Assembly: GCF_024213665.1 (NCBI RefSeq)
Contig: NZ_JANAVP010000004.1
Coordinates: 62,001-126,000 of the forward strand
Length of the DNA: 64,000 bases
Direction of reading: 5' to 3'
Source of the DNA: Streptomyces sp. A3M-1-3
Lineage (GTDB): Bacteria; Actinomycetota; Actinomycetes; Streptomycetales; Streptomycetaceae
Part shown: positions 18,201 through 29,443 of the stretch, in pieces
Numbering within the stretch: the first letter of the stretch is position 1
Layout: each line of letters opens with the position of its first letter
Notes under the pieces: model-generated
Seen by the model: only the letters and a program-made list of their open reading frames with translations
Databases searched by the model: none
Told to the model about the DNA's origin: nothing
Program-made: the position numbers and the translations under genes

Positions 18201-19280
18201 GAACTGGCCGAGAGGCCGTTCCTCGCCGCGCAGTACGGCCAGCTGGCGCAGCAGGTCCTCCTGTTGCGGGTCCAGCTTGCCCGGGGTGGTCACCTCGACG
18301 TGCACGATCAGGTCGCCGCGCCCGCCGCCGCGCAGATGCGTGACGCCGCGCTGGTGCAGCGGGATCGACTGGCCGGACTGCGTGCCCGGCCGGATGTCGA
18401 TCTCCTCCAGCCCGTCCAGCGTTTCGAGCGGGCACTTCGTGCCCAGCGCCGCCGCCGTCATCGGGATGGTCACCGTGCAGTGCAGATCGTCGCCGCGGCG
18501 CTGGAAGACCGGGTGCGGCAGCTCGTGGATCTCGACGTACAGGTCGCCGGCGGGGCCGCCGCCGGGGCCGACCTCGCCCTCGCCCGCGAGCTGGATGCGG
18601 GTGCCGTTGTCGACACCGGCCGGGATCTTCACGGTGAGCGTGCGGCGGGAGCGGACGCGCCCGTCGCCCGCGCACTCGGGGCACGGGGTCGGCACGACCG
18701 TACCGAAGCCCTGGCACTGCGGGCACGGCCGCGAGGTCATGACCTGGCCCAGGAAGGACCGGGTGACCTGCGAGACCTCGCCGCGGCCGCGGCACATGTC
18801 ACAGGTCTGCGCGGAGGTGCCGGGGGCCGCGCCCTCGCCCGAGCAGGTCGTACAGACGACCGCCGTGTCGACCTGGATGTCCTTGGTCGTGCCGAAGGCC
18901 GCCTCGTCCAGCTCGACCTCGAGCCGGATCATCGCGTCCTGGCCGCGCCGGGTGCGGGACCGCGGGCCGCGCTGGGACGCCGTACCGAAGAAGGCGTCCA
19001 TGATGTCGGAGAAGTTGCCGAAGCCACCCGCTCCGAAGCCGCCCGCGCCACCGCCGCCGGCGGCGGACAGCGGGTCGCCGCCGAGGTCGTAGACCTGCTT
19101 CTTCTGCGGGTCCGACAGCACCTCGTAGGCCGCGTTGATCTCCTTGAAACGCTCCTGCGTCTTGGGATCAGGGTTCACATCCGGGTGCAGCTCGCGCGCG
19201 AGCCGGCGGAACGCCTTCTTGATCTCGTCCTGCGAAGCGTCCCGGCGCACGCCGAGTACGGCGTAGTAGTCCGTGGCCAC
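18144..19280 (-). CDS. dnaJ: Molecular chaperone DnaJ (second copy type, with hrcA)
   Basis: 378 residues from GTG 19280, immediately next to the hrcA stop with no gap. The J domain (1-70) contains L-H-P-D-V-N-P-D; a short G/A-rich linker follows. Four zinc-binding repeats C-T-T-C-S-G-E-G, C-D-M-C-R-G-R-G, C-P-Q-C-Q-G-F-G and C-P-E-C-A-G-D-G lie between about residues 140 and 215, then two substrate-binding domains. It stimulates DnaK ATPase and delivers clients. Control by HrcA is expected from the operon and the upstream operator. Its last 17 codons are duplicated downstream. Confidence 0.96.
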   Translation of the reverse strand: MATDYYAVLGVRRDASQDEIKKAFRRLARELHPDVNPDPKTQERFKEINAAYEVLSDPQKKQVYDLGGDPLSAAGGGGAGGFGAGGFGNFSDIMDAFFGTASQRGPRSRTRRGQDAMIRLEVELDEAAFGTTKDIQVDTAVVCTTCSGEGAAPGTSAQTCDMCRGRGEVSQVTRSFLGQVMTSRPCPQCQGFGTVVPTPCPECAGDGRVRSRRTLTVKIPAGVDNGTRIQLAGEGEVGPGGGPAGDLYVEIHELPHPVFQRRGDDLHCTVTIPMTAAALGTKCPLETLDGLEEIDIRPGTQSGQSIPLHQRGVTHLRGGGRGDLIVHVEVTTPGKLDPQQEDLLRQLAVLRGEERPLGQFQPGQQGLFSRLKDAFNGR

Positions 19281-20297
19281 TTACGACTCCGCCAGGATCT
19301 GTCCGACGTAACGTGCCACTGCGCGTACCGCTCCCATCGTTCCGGGGTAGTCCATGCGGGTCGGTCCGACCACGCCGAGTTTGGCGACTGCCTCGTCGCC
19401 CGAACCGTAGCCGACGGCGACGACCGATGTGGACGTCAGCCCTTCATGGGCGTTCTCATGCCCGATACGTACGGTCATTCCCGAGTCCTTGGCCTCGCCG
19501 AGCAGCCTGAGGAGCACAACCTGCTCCTCCAGCGCCTCCAGCACCGGCCGGATCGTCAGGGGAAAATCGTGTCCGAAGCGGGTGAGATTGGCGGTTCCGC
19601 CGATCATCAGCCGCTCCTCCGTCTCCTCGACGAGTGTTTCGAGGAGCGTCGCGAGTACGGTCGAGACCGTCCCGCGGTCCTCCTGCTCGAAGGAGTCCGG
19701 CAGGTCCTGCACCAGCTGGGGCACATCCGCGAAGCGGCGGCCCACGACCCGGCTGTTGAGCCGGGCCCGCAGATCGGCCAGTGACATTTCGCCGAACGGC
19801 GCCGGGCAGTCGACCAGGCGCTGCTCGACCCGTCCGGTGTCGGTGATCAGGACCAGCATCAGCCGGGCCGGCGCCAGCGCCAGCAGTTCCACGTGCCGCA
19901 CCGTCGAGCGGGTCAGCGAGGGGTACTGGACGACGGCGACCTGCCGGGTCAGCTGGGCCAGCAGCCGCACGGTCCGGCCGACGACGTCGTCGAGGTCGAC
20001 GGCGCCGTCCAGGAAGTTCTGGATGGCCCGCCGCTCGGGCGAGGACAGCGGCTTGACGCCGGCCAGCTTGTCGACGAAGAGCCGGTAGCCCTTGTCGGTC
20101 GGGATCCGTCCGGCACTGGTGTGCGGCTGGGCGATGTAGCCCTCGTCCTCCAGGGCCGCCATGTCGTTGCGCACCGTGGCCGGCGAGACGCCGAGGGCGT
20201 GCCGCTCGGTGAGCGCCTTGGAGCCGACGGGCTCCTCGGTGCCGACATAGTCCTGGACGATGGCGCGCAGCACCTCGAGTCTGCGTTCGCTGAGCAT
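19281..20297 (-). CDS. hrcA: Heat-inducible transcription repressor HrcA
   Basis: 338 residues from ATG 20297. The winged-helix N-terminus reads [16 protein letters not shown] and [18 protein letters not shown], with the [14 protein letters not shown] segment that is nearly invariant in HrcA; the GAF-like and dimerisation domains follow. HrcA represses chaperone genes by binding the CIRCE inverted repeat, one of which lies 46 bp upstream of its own start, so hrcA-dnaJ is autoregulated. Confidence 0.97.
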   Translation of the reverse strand: MLSERRLEVLRAIVQDYVGTEEPVGSKALTERHALGVSPATVRNDMAALEDEGYIAQPHTSAGRIPTDKGYRLFVDKLAGVKPLSSPERRAIQNFLDGAVDLDDVVGRTVRLLAQLTRQVAVVQYPSLTRSTVRHVELLALAPARLMLVLITDTGRVEQRLVDCPAPFGEMSLADLRARLNSRVVGRRFADVPQLVQDLPDSFEQEDRGTVSTVLATLLETLVEETEERLMIGGTANLTRFGHDFPLTIRPVLEALEEQVVLLRLLGEAKDSGMTVRIGHENAHEGLTSTSVVAVGYGSGDEAVAKLGVVGPTRMDYPGTMGAVRAVARYVGQILAES

Positions 20298-20342
20298 CCG
20301 CGCACACCTCCAGCTGTGGTCCTCGGTCGGACAGTCCCGGGC

Positions 20343-20369
20343 TTGGCACTCGCTGTGTTCGAGTGCCAG
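20343..20369 (-). promoter_or_regulatory. CIRCE operator upstream of hrcA
   Basis: ttggcactc, nine bases, gagtgccag: a nine-plus-nine inverted repeat with the canonical nine-base spacer. It matches the CIRCE consensus ttagcactc-N9-gagtgctaa except at the third base from each outer end. It lies 46-72 bp upstream of the hrcA ATG. Confidence 0.92.
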
Positions 20370-20489
20370 CGTTCTCCCGGCCAGTGTACGGCGGGTGGAT
20401 ACACCGCTAGCAAGGGCGGCCCGTCACGCTACCGTGCGACGCCCCTGCTCAGCAGGCGCGGGTGGGCGCCGTTCGACTAGCGTCGCGGT

Positions 20490-21242
20490 ATGGACGTCAG
20501 TTGGGAAGAGCTGGGCTGGGAGCGGCTTGCGGCGGGGGTCGGGCGGCGCCGTATGCCGGGCTGGGACTGCACGATCGGTCTGGTGGCGGGGGACGACGCG
20601 GCGCTCATGGTGGACGCGGGTTCGTCCCTGCGCGAGGGCGCCGAACTACGTACTCAGGCACAGCGGCTGCTGGGCCGCAGGGTGACGCACCTCGCACTCA
20701 CCCATCCCCATTTCGACCATGTGCTGGGGGCGGCCGTGTTCTCCGGGGTGGAGGTGTACGGCGCGGTCGGGCTGGACTCCGTACTCGCTGCGGAGCGCGA
20801 CGAGATCTGCGCGACGGCGGTACGGGAGGGGCTGCCGCGCGCCGAGGCCGTGGAGGCTGCGGATCTGCTGGTGCGGCCGCAGCACGCGGTGTGCGGCGAG
20901 TGGACGCTCGAACTGGGCGGTCTGCAGGTGCTGCTCGCGAATGTCGGCCCCGGTCACAGCGGCCACGACCTGGTGGTGCTGGTGCCGGGCGCTCCGGACA
21001 CTCCCGGCACTCCTGGCTCGCGGGAGATCGTGTTCTGCAGCGACCTGGTGGAGGAGTCGGGTGAGCCCCAGGCGGGCCCGGACGCGGTGCCGTCGCGTTG
21101 GCCGGCCGCGCTGGACCGGTTGTTGGACCTGGGCGGCGAGGACGCGATGTACGTACCGGGGCACGGTTCGGTGGTGGATGCCCGTTTCGTCCGTGCCCAG
21201 CGTGATGCGCTGGCGGCGCGTTTCGGCGTGTCGCCGCGCTGA
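20490..21242 (+). CDS. MBL-fold metallohydrolase
   Basis: 250 residues from ATG 20490. The metallo-beta-lactamase motif is L-T-H-P-H-F-D-H-V-L-G, with further ligands in V-G-P-G-H-S-G-H-D (near residue 155), F-C-S-D-L-V and V-P-G-H-G-S. The H-P-H-F-D-H form differs slightly from H-x-H-x-D-H at the second residue but keeps all ligands. Such single-domain enzymes hydrolyse thioesters, lactones or phosphodiesters; the substrate is not predictable. It is transcribed divergently from hrcA and followed 28 bp later by the DUF3097 gene. Confidence 0.85.
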   Translation: MDVSWEELGWERLAAGVGRRRMPGWDCTIGLVAGDDAALMVDAGSSLREGAELRTQAQRLLGRRVTHLALTHPHFDHVLGAAVFSGVEVYGAVGLDSVLAAERDEICATAVREGLPRAEAVEAADLLVRPQHAVCGEWTLELGGLQVLLANVGPGHSGHDLVVLVPGAPDTPGTPGSREIVFCSDLVEESGEPQAGPDAVPSRWPAALDRLLDLGGEDAMYVPGHGSVVDARFVRAQRDALAARFGVSPR

Positions 21243-21270
21243 CCCTCCCCTTCTTCCTACTGTCTGTCGA

Positions 21271-22110
21271 ATGCGCAGCCGACAGACAGGGCGACAGTAC
21301 GGGCCCGACCTGACCCCGCCGTGGAAGAAGACCGCCCCCGCCCCCGAGGTCCCGGCCGAGGCGGGTCTCGTCGTCGAGGAGGCCACGACAGGCTTCTGCG
21401 GGGCGGTGATCCGGTGCGAGAAGACCGCCCAGGGGCCGACGGTCACCCTGGAGGACCGCTTCGGCAAACACCGGGTCTTCCCGATGGAACCGCGCGGCTT
21501 CCTGTTGGAGGGCCGTACGGTCACGCTCGTCCGCCCCTCGTCGGCCGCCCCGCGCACGCCTGCCCGTACCGCCTCCGGGTCGATCGCCGTCCCAGGGGCA
21601 CGGGCGAGGGTGGCGCGAGCGGGCCGTATCTACGTGGAAGGCCGCCACGACGCCGAACTGGTGGAGCGGGTCTGGGGCGACGACCTGCGCATCGAGGGCG
21701 TGGTGGTGGAGTACCTGGAGGGCATCGACGACCTCCCGGCGATCGTCGCCGACTTCGCCCCAGGGCCGGACGCCCGCCTCGGTGTCCTGGTGGACCACCT
21801 GGTCCCGGGCTCGAAGGAGTCCCGTATCGCGGCGCAGGTCACGGACGCGGACCTGCTGGTCGTCGGGCACCCGTACATCGACGTGTGGGAGGCGGTGAAG
21901 CCGTCCTCGGTGGGCATCCCCCGCTGGCCGAAGGTCCCGCGAGGCGAGGACTGGAAGACGGGCATCTGCCGGGCACTGGGCTGGCCGCAGAACACGGGCG
22001 CGGCGTGGCAGCGCATCCTGTCGTCGGTACACAGCTACCGGGACGTGGAGCCTGCGCTGCTGGGCCGGGTGGAAGAACTGATCGACTTCGTCACGACGCC
22101 GGCCGACTAG
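21271..22110 (+). CDS. DUF3097 family protein, possible Toprim-like fold
   Basis: 279 residues from ATG 21271. The C-terminal two thirds match the actinobacterial DUF3097 family: R-I-Y-V-E-G-R-H-D-A-E-L-V-E-R-V-W-G-D-D-L-R, V-V-E-Y-L-E-G-I-D-D-L, L-G-V-L-V-D-H-L-V-P-G-S-K-E and V-V-G-H-P-Y-I-D-V-W-E-A-V. The V-E-G start of one strand and the V-D-H of a later strand resemble the acidic positions of Toprim domains, but this is only an inference. Its TAG shares three bases with the TAG of the convergent hemW gene in a CTAG palindrome. Confidence 0.82.
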   Translation: MRSRQTGRQYGPDLTPPWKKTAPAPEVPAEAGLVVEEATTGFCGAVIRCEKTAQGPTVTLEDRFGKHRVFPMEPRGFLLEGRTVTLVRPSSAAPRTPARTASGSIAVPGARARVARAGRIYVEGRHDAELVERVWGDDLRIEGVVVEYLEGIDDLPAIVADFAPGPDARLGVLVDHLVPGSKESRIAAQVTDADLLVVGHPYIDVWEAVKPSSVGIPRWPKVPRGEDWKTGICRALGWPQNTGAAWQRILSSVHSYRDVEPALLGRVEELIDFVTTPAD

Positions 22111-23339
22111 TCCACGAGGTCGCGGACCACTCCGTCCGCCAGCAGCCGGCCCCGGAGGGTGAGGACCGCGCGGCCCTCGGCGTACGGGCCGGGTTCCAGG
22201 AGGCCGTCGGCCAGGGCGCGGCGCGCCGCCGCCAGGCCCGCCGGGGCCAGCAGGGACAGCGGGCAGCCCTCGCGGAGCCGCAGCTCCAGCAGGATGCGTT
22301 CCACGCGGCGGTCCTCCGCCGGGAGGACCTCGCGGCCGGCGCCCGGGGAGCGGCCCTCCGCCAGCGCCGCCGCGTACGCGCCCGGGTGCTTGACGTTCCA
22401 CCACCGCACGCCGCCCACATGGCTGTGCGCGCCAGGCCCCGCGCCCCACCAGTCCGCGCCGCGCCAGTACAGCTCGTTGTGCAGGCAGCGGCCGACGTCG
22501 GAGGTGGCCCAGTTCGACACCTCGTACCACTCGAAGCCCGCCGCGGACAGCGCCTCGTCCGCGATCAGATAGCGGTCGGCGTGCACGTCGTCGTCGGTCA
22601 TCGGCACCTCGCCGCGCCGGATGCGGCGCGCCAGCTGCGTCCCCTCCTCAACGATCAGCGCGTACGCGCTGACGTGGTCGGGGCCCGCCCCGATCGCCGC
22701 GTCCAGGGACGCCCGCCAGTCGTCGTCGCTCTCACCCGGCGTCCCGTAGATCAGGTCGAGGTTCACATGGTCGAAGCCAGCGGCCCGCGCCTCGGCGACG
22801 CACGCCTCCGGCCGCCCGGGGGTGTGCGTGCGGTCAAGGATCTTCAGTACGTGCTGCTTCGCGCTCTGCATGCCGAAGGACACCCGGTTGAAGCCGCCGG
22901 CCCGCAACCGGGCCAGGTACGCGGGGTCGACCGACTCCGGGTTGGCCTCGGTCGTGATCTCCGCGTCGGCGGCGAGTCCGAACTCGTCGCGGATCGCCGC
23001 CAGCATCGCCACGAGGTCGTCTGCCGCCAGCAGGGTCGGCGTGCCGCCTCCGACGAAGACCGTCCGTACTTCCCGCGGGTCGTCGCCGAGCACCTTGCGG
23101 GCGAGGCGGACCTCGTCGACGAGCGTGTCGGCGTAGTTGTCGCGGGACGCCAGCACGCCGCCCGAGCCACGCAGCTCGGTCGCGGTGTACGTGTTGAAGT
23201 CGCAGTAGCCGCAGCGCGTGGCGCAGTACGGCACATGCAGGTAGAAACCGAGCGGCCGGTCCCTCGCCCCCTCCAGGGCATGCCGCGGCAGCGCCCCGTC
23301 GTGGGGCACGGGCTCACCGTCGGGCAGTGCAGAAGGCAT
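22107..23339 (-). CDS. hemW: HemW, radical SAM heme chaperone
   Basis: 410 residues from ATG 23339. The radical-SAM motif is C-A-T-R-C-G-Y-C-D-F, with an extra Cys just after as in HemW/HemN. G-G-G-T-P-T-L-L, E-A-N-P-E-S-V, R-V-S-F-G-M-Q-S and D-L-I-Y-G-T-P-G-E are all present. Once annotated as oxygen-independent coproporphyrinogen III oxidase, this branch is a heme chaperone that delivers heme to respiratory enzymes and lacks the N-terminal region of true HemN. It lies between hrcA-dnaJ and lepA as in many Gram-positive genomes. Confidence 0.93.
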   Translation of the reverse strand: MPSALPDGEPVPHDGALPRHALEGARDRPLGFYLHVPYCATRCGYCDFNTYTATELRGSGGVLASRDNYADTLVDEVRLARKVLGDDPREVRTVFVGGGTPTLLAADDLVAMLAAIRDEFGLAADAEITTEANPESVDPAYLARLRAGGFNRVSFGMQSAKQHVLKILDRTHTPGRPEACVAEARAAGFDHVNLDLIYGTPGESDDDWRASLDAAIGAGPDHVSAYALIVEEGTQLARRIRRGEVPMTDDDVHADRYLIADEALSAAGFEWYEVSNWATSDVGRCLHNELYWRGADWWGAGPGAHSHVGGVRWWNVKHPGAYAAALAEGRSPGAGREVLPAEDRRVERILLELRLREGCPLSLLAPAGLAAARRALADGLLEPGPYAEGRAVLTLRGRLLADGVVRDLVD

Positions 23340-23419
23340 GCCCCTATTGTCCAGCACGCGAGGGAGCGCCCCTACCGCGCGCGGGCGGGGTCGTGGGGAC
23401 CCCACCCGCGGCAGGCGGG

Positions 23420-25309
<1,890 letters not shown>

Positions 25310-25443
25310 GAAATCCTCCGGGCCCGCGACAGTGCATACGACTGGCTGGTGCAGGTTGTTTAACTGGCGAGTAACCTTCGAGCGTGATCAGAGTAGAGCG
25401 CACATGGCCGTCGCGTAAGAGGCTGCGGGACGCCGCTTGATAA

Positions 25444-25481
25444 CGAACGGGCCCCTGCGCAGCGGCGCAGAGACCCGTTCG
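25444..25481 (-). terminator. Intrinsic terminator after lepA
   Basis: cgaacggg and cccgttcg form an outer stem, ctgcgc and gcgcag an inner one. It lies about 90 bp beyond the lepA stop and ends the transcript before the acyl-CoA ligase promoter. Confidence 0.8.
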
Positions 25482-25536
25482 ATGTAACGGCCAGGTATCC
25501 CCCCGGCCACTCCTGTTACTTGCTGTCGCTTCCCGC

Positions 25537-25584
25537 GTACTGCCTGCGTTACTTCTTGCGTTACTTCTTGCGCTACTTCTTGCC
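25537..25584 (+). repeat. 12-bp tandem repeats overlapping the lepA stop codon
   Basis: ttacttcttgcg occurs at 25549 and 25561, and ctacttcttgcc at 25573 is the end of lepA; gtactgcctgcg at 25537 is a degenerate fourth unit. On the minus strand this reads K-K-stop-R-K-K-stop-R-K-K-stop in one frame, so the last codons and the stop are triplicated. Confidence 0.95.
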
Positions 25585-27444
25585 CTTGCCGCCGCCGGAG
25601 TCGTCACTGGAGAGCACCGCGATGAAGGCATCCTGCGGCACCTCCACGGAGCCGACCATCTTCATCCGCTTCTTGCCTTCCTTCTGCTTCTCCAGCAGCT
25701 TCCGCTTACGGGAGATGTCACCGCCGTAGCACTTGGCGAGGACGTCCTTGCGGATGGCGCGGATCGTCTCGCGGGCGATGACCCGCGAGCCGATGGCGGC
25801 CTGGATGGGCACCTCGAAGGCCTGGCGCGGGATGAGTTCCCTGAGCTTGGCGACAAGCCGCACGCCGTACGCGTACGCCGCGTCCTTGTGCGTGATGGCG
25901 GAGAAGGCGTCGACCTTGTCGCCGTGCAGCAGGATGTCGACCTTGACGAGCTGGGCGGTCTGCTCACCGGTGGGCTCGTAGTCGAGCGAGGCGTAACCAC
26001 GGGTCTTGGACTTCAGCTGGTCGAAGAAGTCGAAGACGATCTCCGCGAGGGGGAGGGTGTAGCGGATCTCGACGCGGTCCTCGGAGAGGTAGTCCATGCC
26101 CAGCAGCACACCGCGGCGGGTCTGGCACAGCTCCATGATCGAGCCGATGAACTCGCTGGGCGCGAGGATCGTGGCCCGCACGACCGGCTCGTACACCTCG
26201 GAGATCTTGCCCTCGGGGAACTCGCTCGGGTTGGTGACGACGTGCTCGCTCCTGTCCTCCATGGTCACGCGGTAGACCACGTTGGGAGCGGTGGCGATCA
26301 GGTCGAGCCCGAACTCGCGCTCCAGGCGCTCCCGGATCACGTCGAGGTGCAGGAGGCCGAGGAAGCCCACGCGGAAGCCGAAGCCGAGCGCGGCCGAGGT
26401 CTCCGGCTCGTACACCAGGGCGGCGTCGTTGAGCTGCAGCTTGTCCAGGGCCTCGCGCAGGTCCGGATAGTCCGAACCGTCCAGCGGGTAGAGGCCGGAG
26501 AACACCATCGGCTTGGGGTCCTTGTAACCGCCGAGCGCTTCGGTGGCACCCTTGCTCAGGGTGGTGATGGTGTCACCGACCTTGGACTGCCTGACGTCCT
26601 TCACACCCGTGATGATGTAGCCGACCTCGCCGACGCCGACGCCGTCGGAGGGCGTCATCTCCGGCGCGGAGACGCCGATCTCCAGCAGCTCATGGGTGGC
26701 GCCGGTGGACATCATGCGGATGCGCTCGCGCTTGTTGAGCTGGCCGTCGACAACTCGTACGTACGTCACGACGCCGCGGTAGGAGTCGTACACCGAGTCG
26801 AAGATCATCGCGCGGGCGGGGGCGTCCTGGACGCCGACCGGGGCCGGGACGTCGCGGACCACGCGGTCCAGCAGGGCCTCCACGCCGAGACCGGTCTTGG
26901 CGGAGACCTTGAGCACGTCGGAGGGGTCGCAGCCGATGAGGTTCGCCAGCTCCTCGGAGAACTTCTCGGGCTGCGCGGCCGGGAGGTCGATCTTGTTCAG
27001 CACCGGCACGATGGCGAGATCGTTCTCCATCGCCAGGTAGAGGTTGGCGAGGGTCTGCGCCTCGATGCCCTGGGCGGCGTCGACCAGCAGGACCGTGCCC
27101 TCGCAGGCCGCGAGCGAGCGGGACACCTCGTACGTGAAGTCCACGTGGCCAGGGGTGTCGATCATGTTGAGGATGTGGGTCTTGCCCTCACCCTCACCCG
27201 TGGTGGGCGCCCAGGGCAGACGTACCGCCTGGGACTTGATCGTGATGCCGCGCTCGCGCTCGATGTCCATACGGTCGAGGTACTGAGCGCGCATCTGCCG
27301 CTGGTCGACCACACCGGTCAGCTGAAGCATCCGGTCGGCAAGCGTGGACTTGCCGTGGTCGATGTGCGCGATGATGCAGAAATTGCGGATCAGCGCCGGG
27401 TCGGTACGGCTCGGCTCGGGCACGTGGGTAGGAGTCGCGGGCAC
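25573..27444 (-). CDS. lepA: Elongation factor 4 (LepA)
   Basis: 623 residues from GTG 27444. The GTPase motifs are [29 protein letters not shown] and S-A-K-T-G-L. The LepA-specific C-terminal domain follows, with [24 protein letters not shown]. LepA acts on ribosomes in initiation or back-translocation under stress. The protein ends G-G-G-K-G-K-K and its terminal codons are tandemly repeated. It is divergent from rpsT. Confidence 0.97.
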   Translation of the reverse strand: MPATPTHVPEPSRTDPALIRNFCIIAHIDHGKSTLADRMLQLTGVVDQRQMRAQYLDRMDIERERGITIKSQAVRLPWAPTTGEGEGKTHILNMIDTPGHVDFTYEVSRSLAACEGTVLLVDAAQGIEAQTLANLYLAMENDLAIVPVLNKIDLPAAQPEKFSEELANLIGCDPSDVLKVSAKTGLGVEALLDRVVRDVPAPVGVQDAPARAMIFDSVYDSYRGVVTYVRVVDGQLNKRERIRMMSTGATHELLEIGVSAPEMTPSDGVGVGEVGYIITGVKDVRQSKVGDTITTLSKGATEALGGYKDPKPMVFSGLYPLDGSDYPDLREALDKLQLNDAALVYEPETSAALGFGFRVGFLGLLHLDVIRERLEREFGLDLIATAPNVVYRVTMEDRSEHVVTNPSEFPEGKISEVYEPVVRATILAPSEFIGSIMELCQTRRGVLLGMDYLSEDRVEIRYTLPLAEIVFDFFDQLKSKTRGYASLDYEPTGEQTAQLVKVDILLHGDKVDAFSAITHKDAAYAYGVRLVAKLRELIPRQAFEVPIQAAIGSRVIARETIRAIRKDVLAKCYGGDISRKRKLLEKQKEGKKRMKMVGSVEVPQDAFIAVLSSDDSGGGKGKK

Positions 27445-27645
27445 GCAGGGTCCTGATTCTTGAGACGCCGGGCGTCTCGTCTCGGGCGATGTCGGATCGA
27501 TACGTAGGCTCCATGGTCCCACGGCTGCGGTCCTGAGCCCGGTTTGGGCCGGTAGCGGGGCTACTGGTACCGTGGGCAGCTGTGCCTCGTGCCCTCTCAG
27601 TACGAGGCACTCATCGAAATCCAACGAACCTGAGAAGGCTCTTTC

Positions 27646-27912
27646 GTGGCGAACATCAAGTCCCAGATCAAGCGGAACAAGACGAACGAGAAGGCGCGCC
27701 TGCGCAACAAGGCCGTCAAGTCCTCGCTCAAGACCGCGATCCGCAAGGCCCGTGAGGCCGCTGCCGCAGGCGACGTCGAGAAGGCCACTGTGGCCGCTCG
27801 CGCGGCCTCGCAGAAGCTCGACAAGGCTGTCAGCAAGGGCGTCATCCACAAGAACGCCGCTGCCAACAAGAAGTCGGCCCTCGCCAAGCGCGTCGGCAGC
27901 CTCGCCGCCTGA
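27646..27912 (+). CDS. rpsT: 30S ribosomal protein S20
   Basis: 88 residues from GTG 27646 with gagaagg upstream. It is very Lys/Ala-rich: [20 protein letters not shown], an internal [10 protein letters not shown], and the C-terminal [14 protein letters not shown]20 binds 16S rRNA at the base of the small subunit. It is monocistronic, divergent from lepA and followed by a hairpin terminator. Confidence 0.98.
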   Translation: MANIKSQIKRNKTNEKARLRNKAVKSSLKTAIRKAREAAAAGDVEKATVAARAASQKLDKAVSKGVIHKNAAANKKSALAKRVGSLAA

Positions 27913-27927
27913 ACGACTGTGATCGAC

Positions 27928-27944
27928 GGGGCTCTCTGAGCCCC
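27928..27944 (+). terminator. rpsT terminator hairpin
   Basis: ggggctc-tct-gagcccc: a perfect seven-base-pair stem with a three-base loop, starting 16 bp after the rpsT stop. Confidence 0.8.
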
Positions 27945-28052
27945 ACCAGTCCGCCCGGACCCAGCGGCCCCTCTACCGCTCCGGAACGACACCCCGTGCC
28001 GCACACGGCCTGCGTTCGCCACGCGGGTGCGGCACACCAAGCACCGAGCCGA

Positions 28053-28092
28053 GGCCCCGCTTCCGTCCTTCCCCAGGACGTGAGGCGGGGCC
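28053..28092. terminator. Second hairpin between rpsT and holA
   Basis: ggccccgc and gcggggcc enclose cgtcct and aggacg in a long imperfect stem. It can stop transcription from either side of this convergent rpsT/holA region. Confidence 0.7.
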
Positions 28093-28386
28093 TTCGGCGT
28101 ACGCAGGTATCCGCGCCGGGGCCGGGGCCCGCGGGGCGCTGGTGCGGAGGGTTCGCGCGGCGCCGAAGTGGGGCGGGGGCCCCCGGCGCCGGGCGGGGCC
28201 GGGCACGCGCGGCGCTGGGCGCTGGCGCTGGCGCAGGGCCGGGGGCACGCGCGGGGCGCCGGGCCGGGGCACGCGCGGCGCCGGGGCCGGCGCTCGGCGC
28301 CGGCTGGGGCGGGGCCCGCGTGGTTGGGGCGGGGCCCGCGTGGTTGGGGGGACCAGCGCTGCGGGCCGCACGCACCGGCCGGGGGC
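28093..28386. repeat. GC-saturated low-complexity tract with 20-bp tandem repeat
   Basis: Downstream of holA the sequence is nearly pure G/C with many ggcgc and gggcacgcgcgg variants. It contains two exact adjacent copies of ggggcggggcccgcgtggtt at 28306 and 28326 plus the start of a third. The minus strand would read as Pro/Arg/Ala low complexity with no recognisable domain, so I take it as non-coding. Confidence 0.75.
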
Positions 28387-29376
28387 TCAGCGGCCGGCTC
28401 GGGCTGCTCTTGCCACTGCCACTACCGCCTTTTCCAGCGCGTACTCGGGGTCGTCTCCCCCGCCCTTCACACCCGCGTCCGCCTCGGCGACAGCCGTGAG
28501 GGCCGCTGCCACCCCGTCCGCCGACCAGCCGCGCATCTGCTGCCGGACCCGGTCGATCTTCCACGGCGGCATGCCAAGATCCCGGGCGAGATCGCCGGGC
28601 CGGGCGCCGCGGGGGGCCGACGCGAGTTTGCCGATGGCCCGTACGCCCTGGGCCAGCGCGCTTGTGATCAGGACAGGGGCCACCCCGGTGGCCAGCGACC
28701 AGCGCAGCGCCTCCAGGGCCTCCGCCGCCCGGCCCTCGACCGCGCGGTCGGCCACCGTGAAGCTGGAGGCTTCGGCCCGGCCGGTGTAGTAGCGGCCGAC
28801 GACAGCCTCGTCGATCGTGCCCTCGACGTCCGCCACCAGCTGGGTGACCGCACTGGCCAGCTCCCGCAGATCGCTGCCGATCGCGTCGACCAGCGTCTGG
28901 CTCGCCTCGGGCGTCGCGGACCTTCCGAGCGCGCGGAACTCCGACCGTACGAACGCCAGCCGGTCCGCCGGCTTGGTCATCTTGGGGCAGGCGACCTCGC
29001 GCGCCCCCGCTTTGCGTGCCGCGTCCAGCAGCCCCTTCCCCTTGGCGCCGCCGGCGTGCAGCAGGACGAGGGTGATCTCCTCGGCGGGCGCGCCGAGGTA
29101 GGACTTCACGTCCTTGATCGTGTCTGCCGAGAGGTCCTGCGCGTTGCGGACGATGACGACCTTGCGCTCCGCGAAGAGCGACGGGCTGGTCAGCTCGGCC
29201 AGGGAGCCGGGCTGCAGCTGGTCGGGGGTGAGGTCGCGCACGTCGGTGTCCGCGTCCGCCGCGCGGGCGGCCGCCACCACCTGCTGAACGGCGCGGTCCA
29301 GCAGCAGGTCTTCCTGCCCCACGGCGAGGGTGAGGGGAGCGAGCGGATCGTCGGTCGAATTCTTCCTGGTGGCCAT
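28387..29376 (-). CDS. holA: DNA polymerase III subunit delta
   Basis: 329 residues from ATG 29376 (MATRKNSTDDPLAPLTLAVG). It follows the HolA pattern: an N-terminal ATPase-like domain with F-A-E-R-K-V-V-I-V-R-N-A and L-V-L-L-H-A-G-G, then the middle G-S-D-L-R-E-L-A-S-A-V-T-Q-L segment near residue 165 and a C-terminal helical collar with A-R-D-L-G-M-P-P-W-K-I-D-R-V-R-Q-Q. Delta opens the beta sliding clamp as part of the clamp loader. Synteny with rpsT and comEC is typical for actinobacteria. Confidence 0.95.
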   Translation of the reverse strand: MATRKNSTDDPLAPLTLAVGQEDLLLDRAVQQVVAAARAADADTDVRDLTPDQLQPGSLAELTSPSLFAERKVVIVRNAQDLSADTIKDVKSYLGAPAEEITLVLLHAGGAKGKGLLDAARKAGAREVACPKMTKPADRLAFVRSEFRALGRSATPEASQTLVDAIGSDLRELASAVTQLVADVEGTIDEAVVGRYYTGRAEASSFTVADRAVEGRAAEALEALRWSLATGVAPVLITSALAQGVRAIGKLASAPRGARPGDLARDLGMPPWKIDRVRQQMRGWSADGVAAALTAVAEADAGVKGGGDDPEYALEKAVVAVARAARAGR

Positions 29377-29443
29377 CGCGGACCAGCATCCCACGCCGCA
29401 CTGACAGTCCCGGGCAGTCCTTGCCGTAGCGGAGAATGGTCCG

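Noticed and set aside
27445..27645. Possible regulatory RNA between lepA and rpsT
   Set aside because: No conserved riboswitch-like structure could be supported; probably just two divergent promoters.
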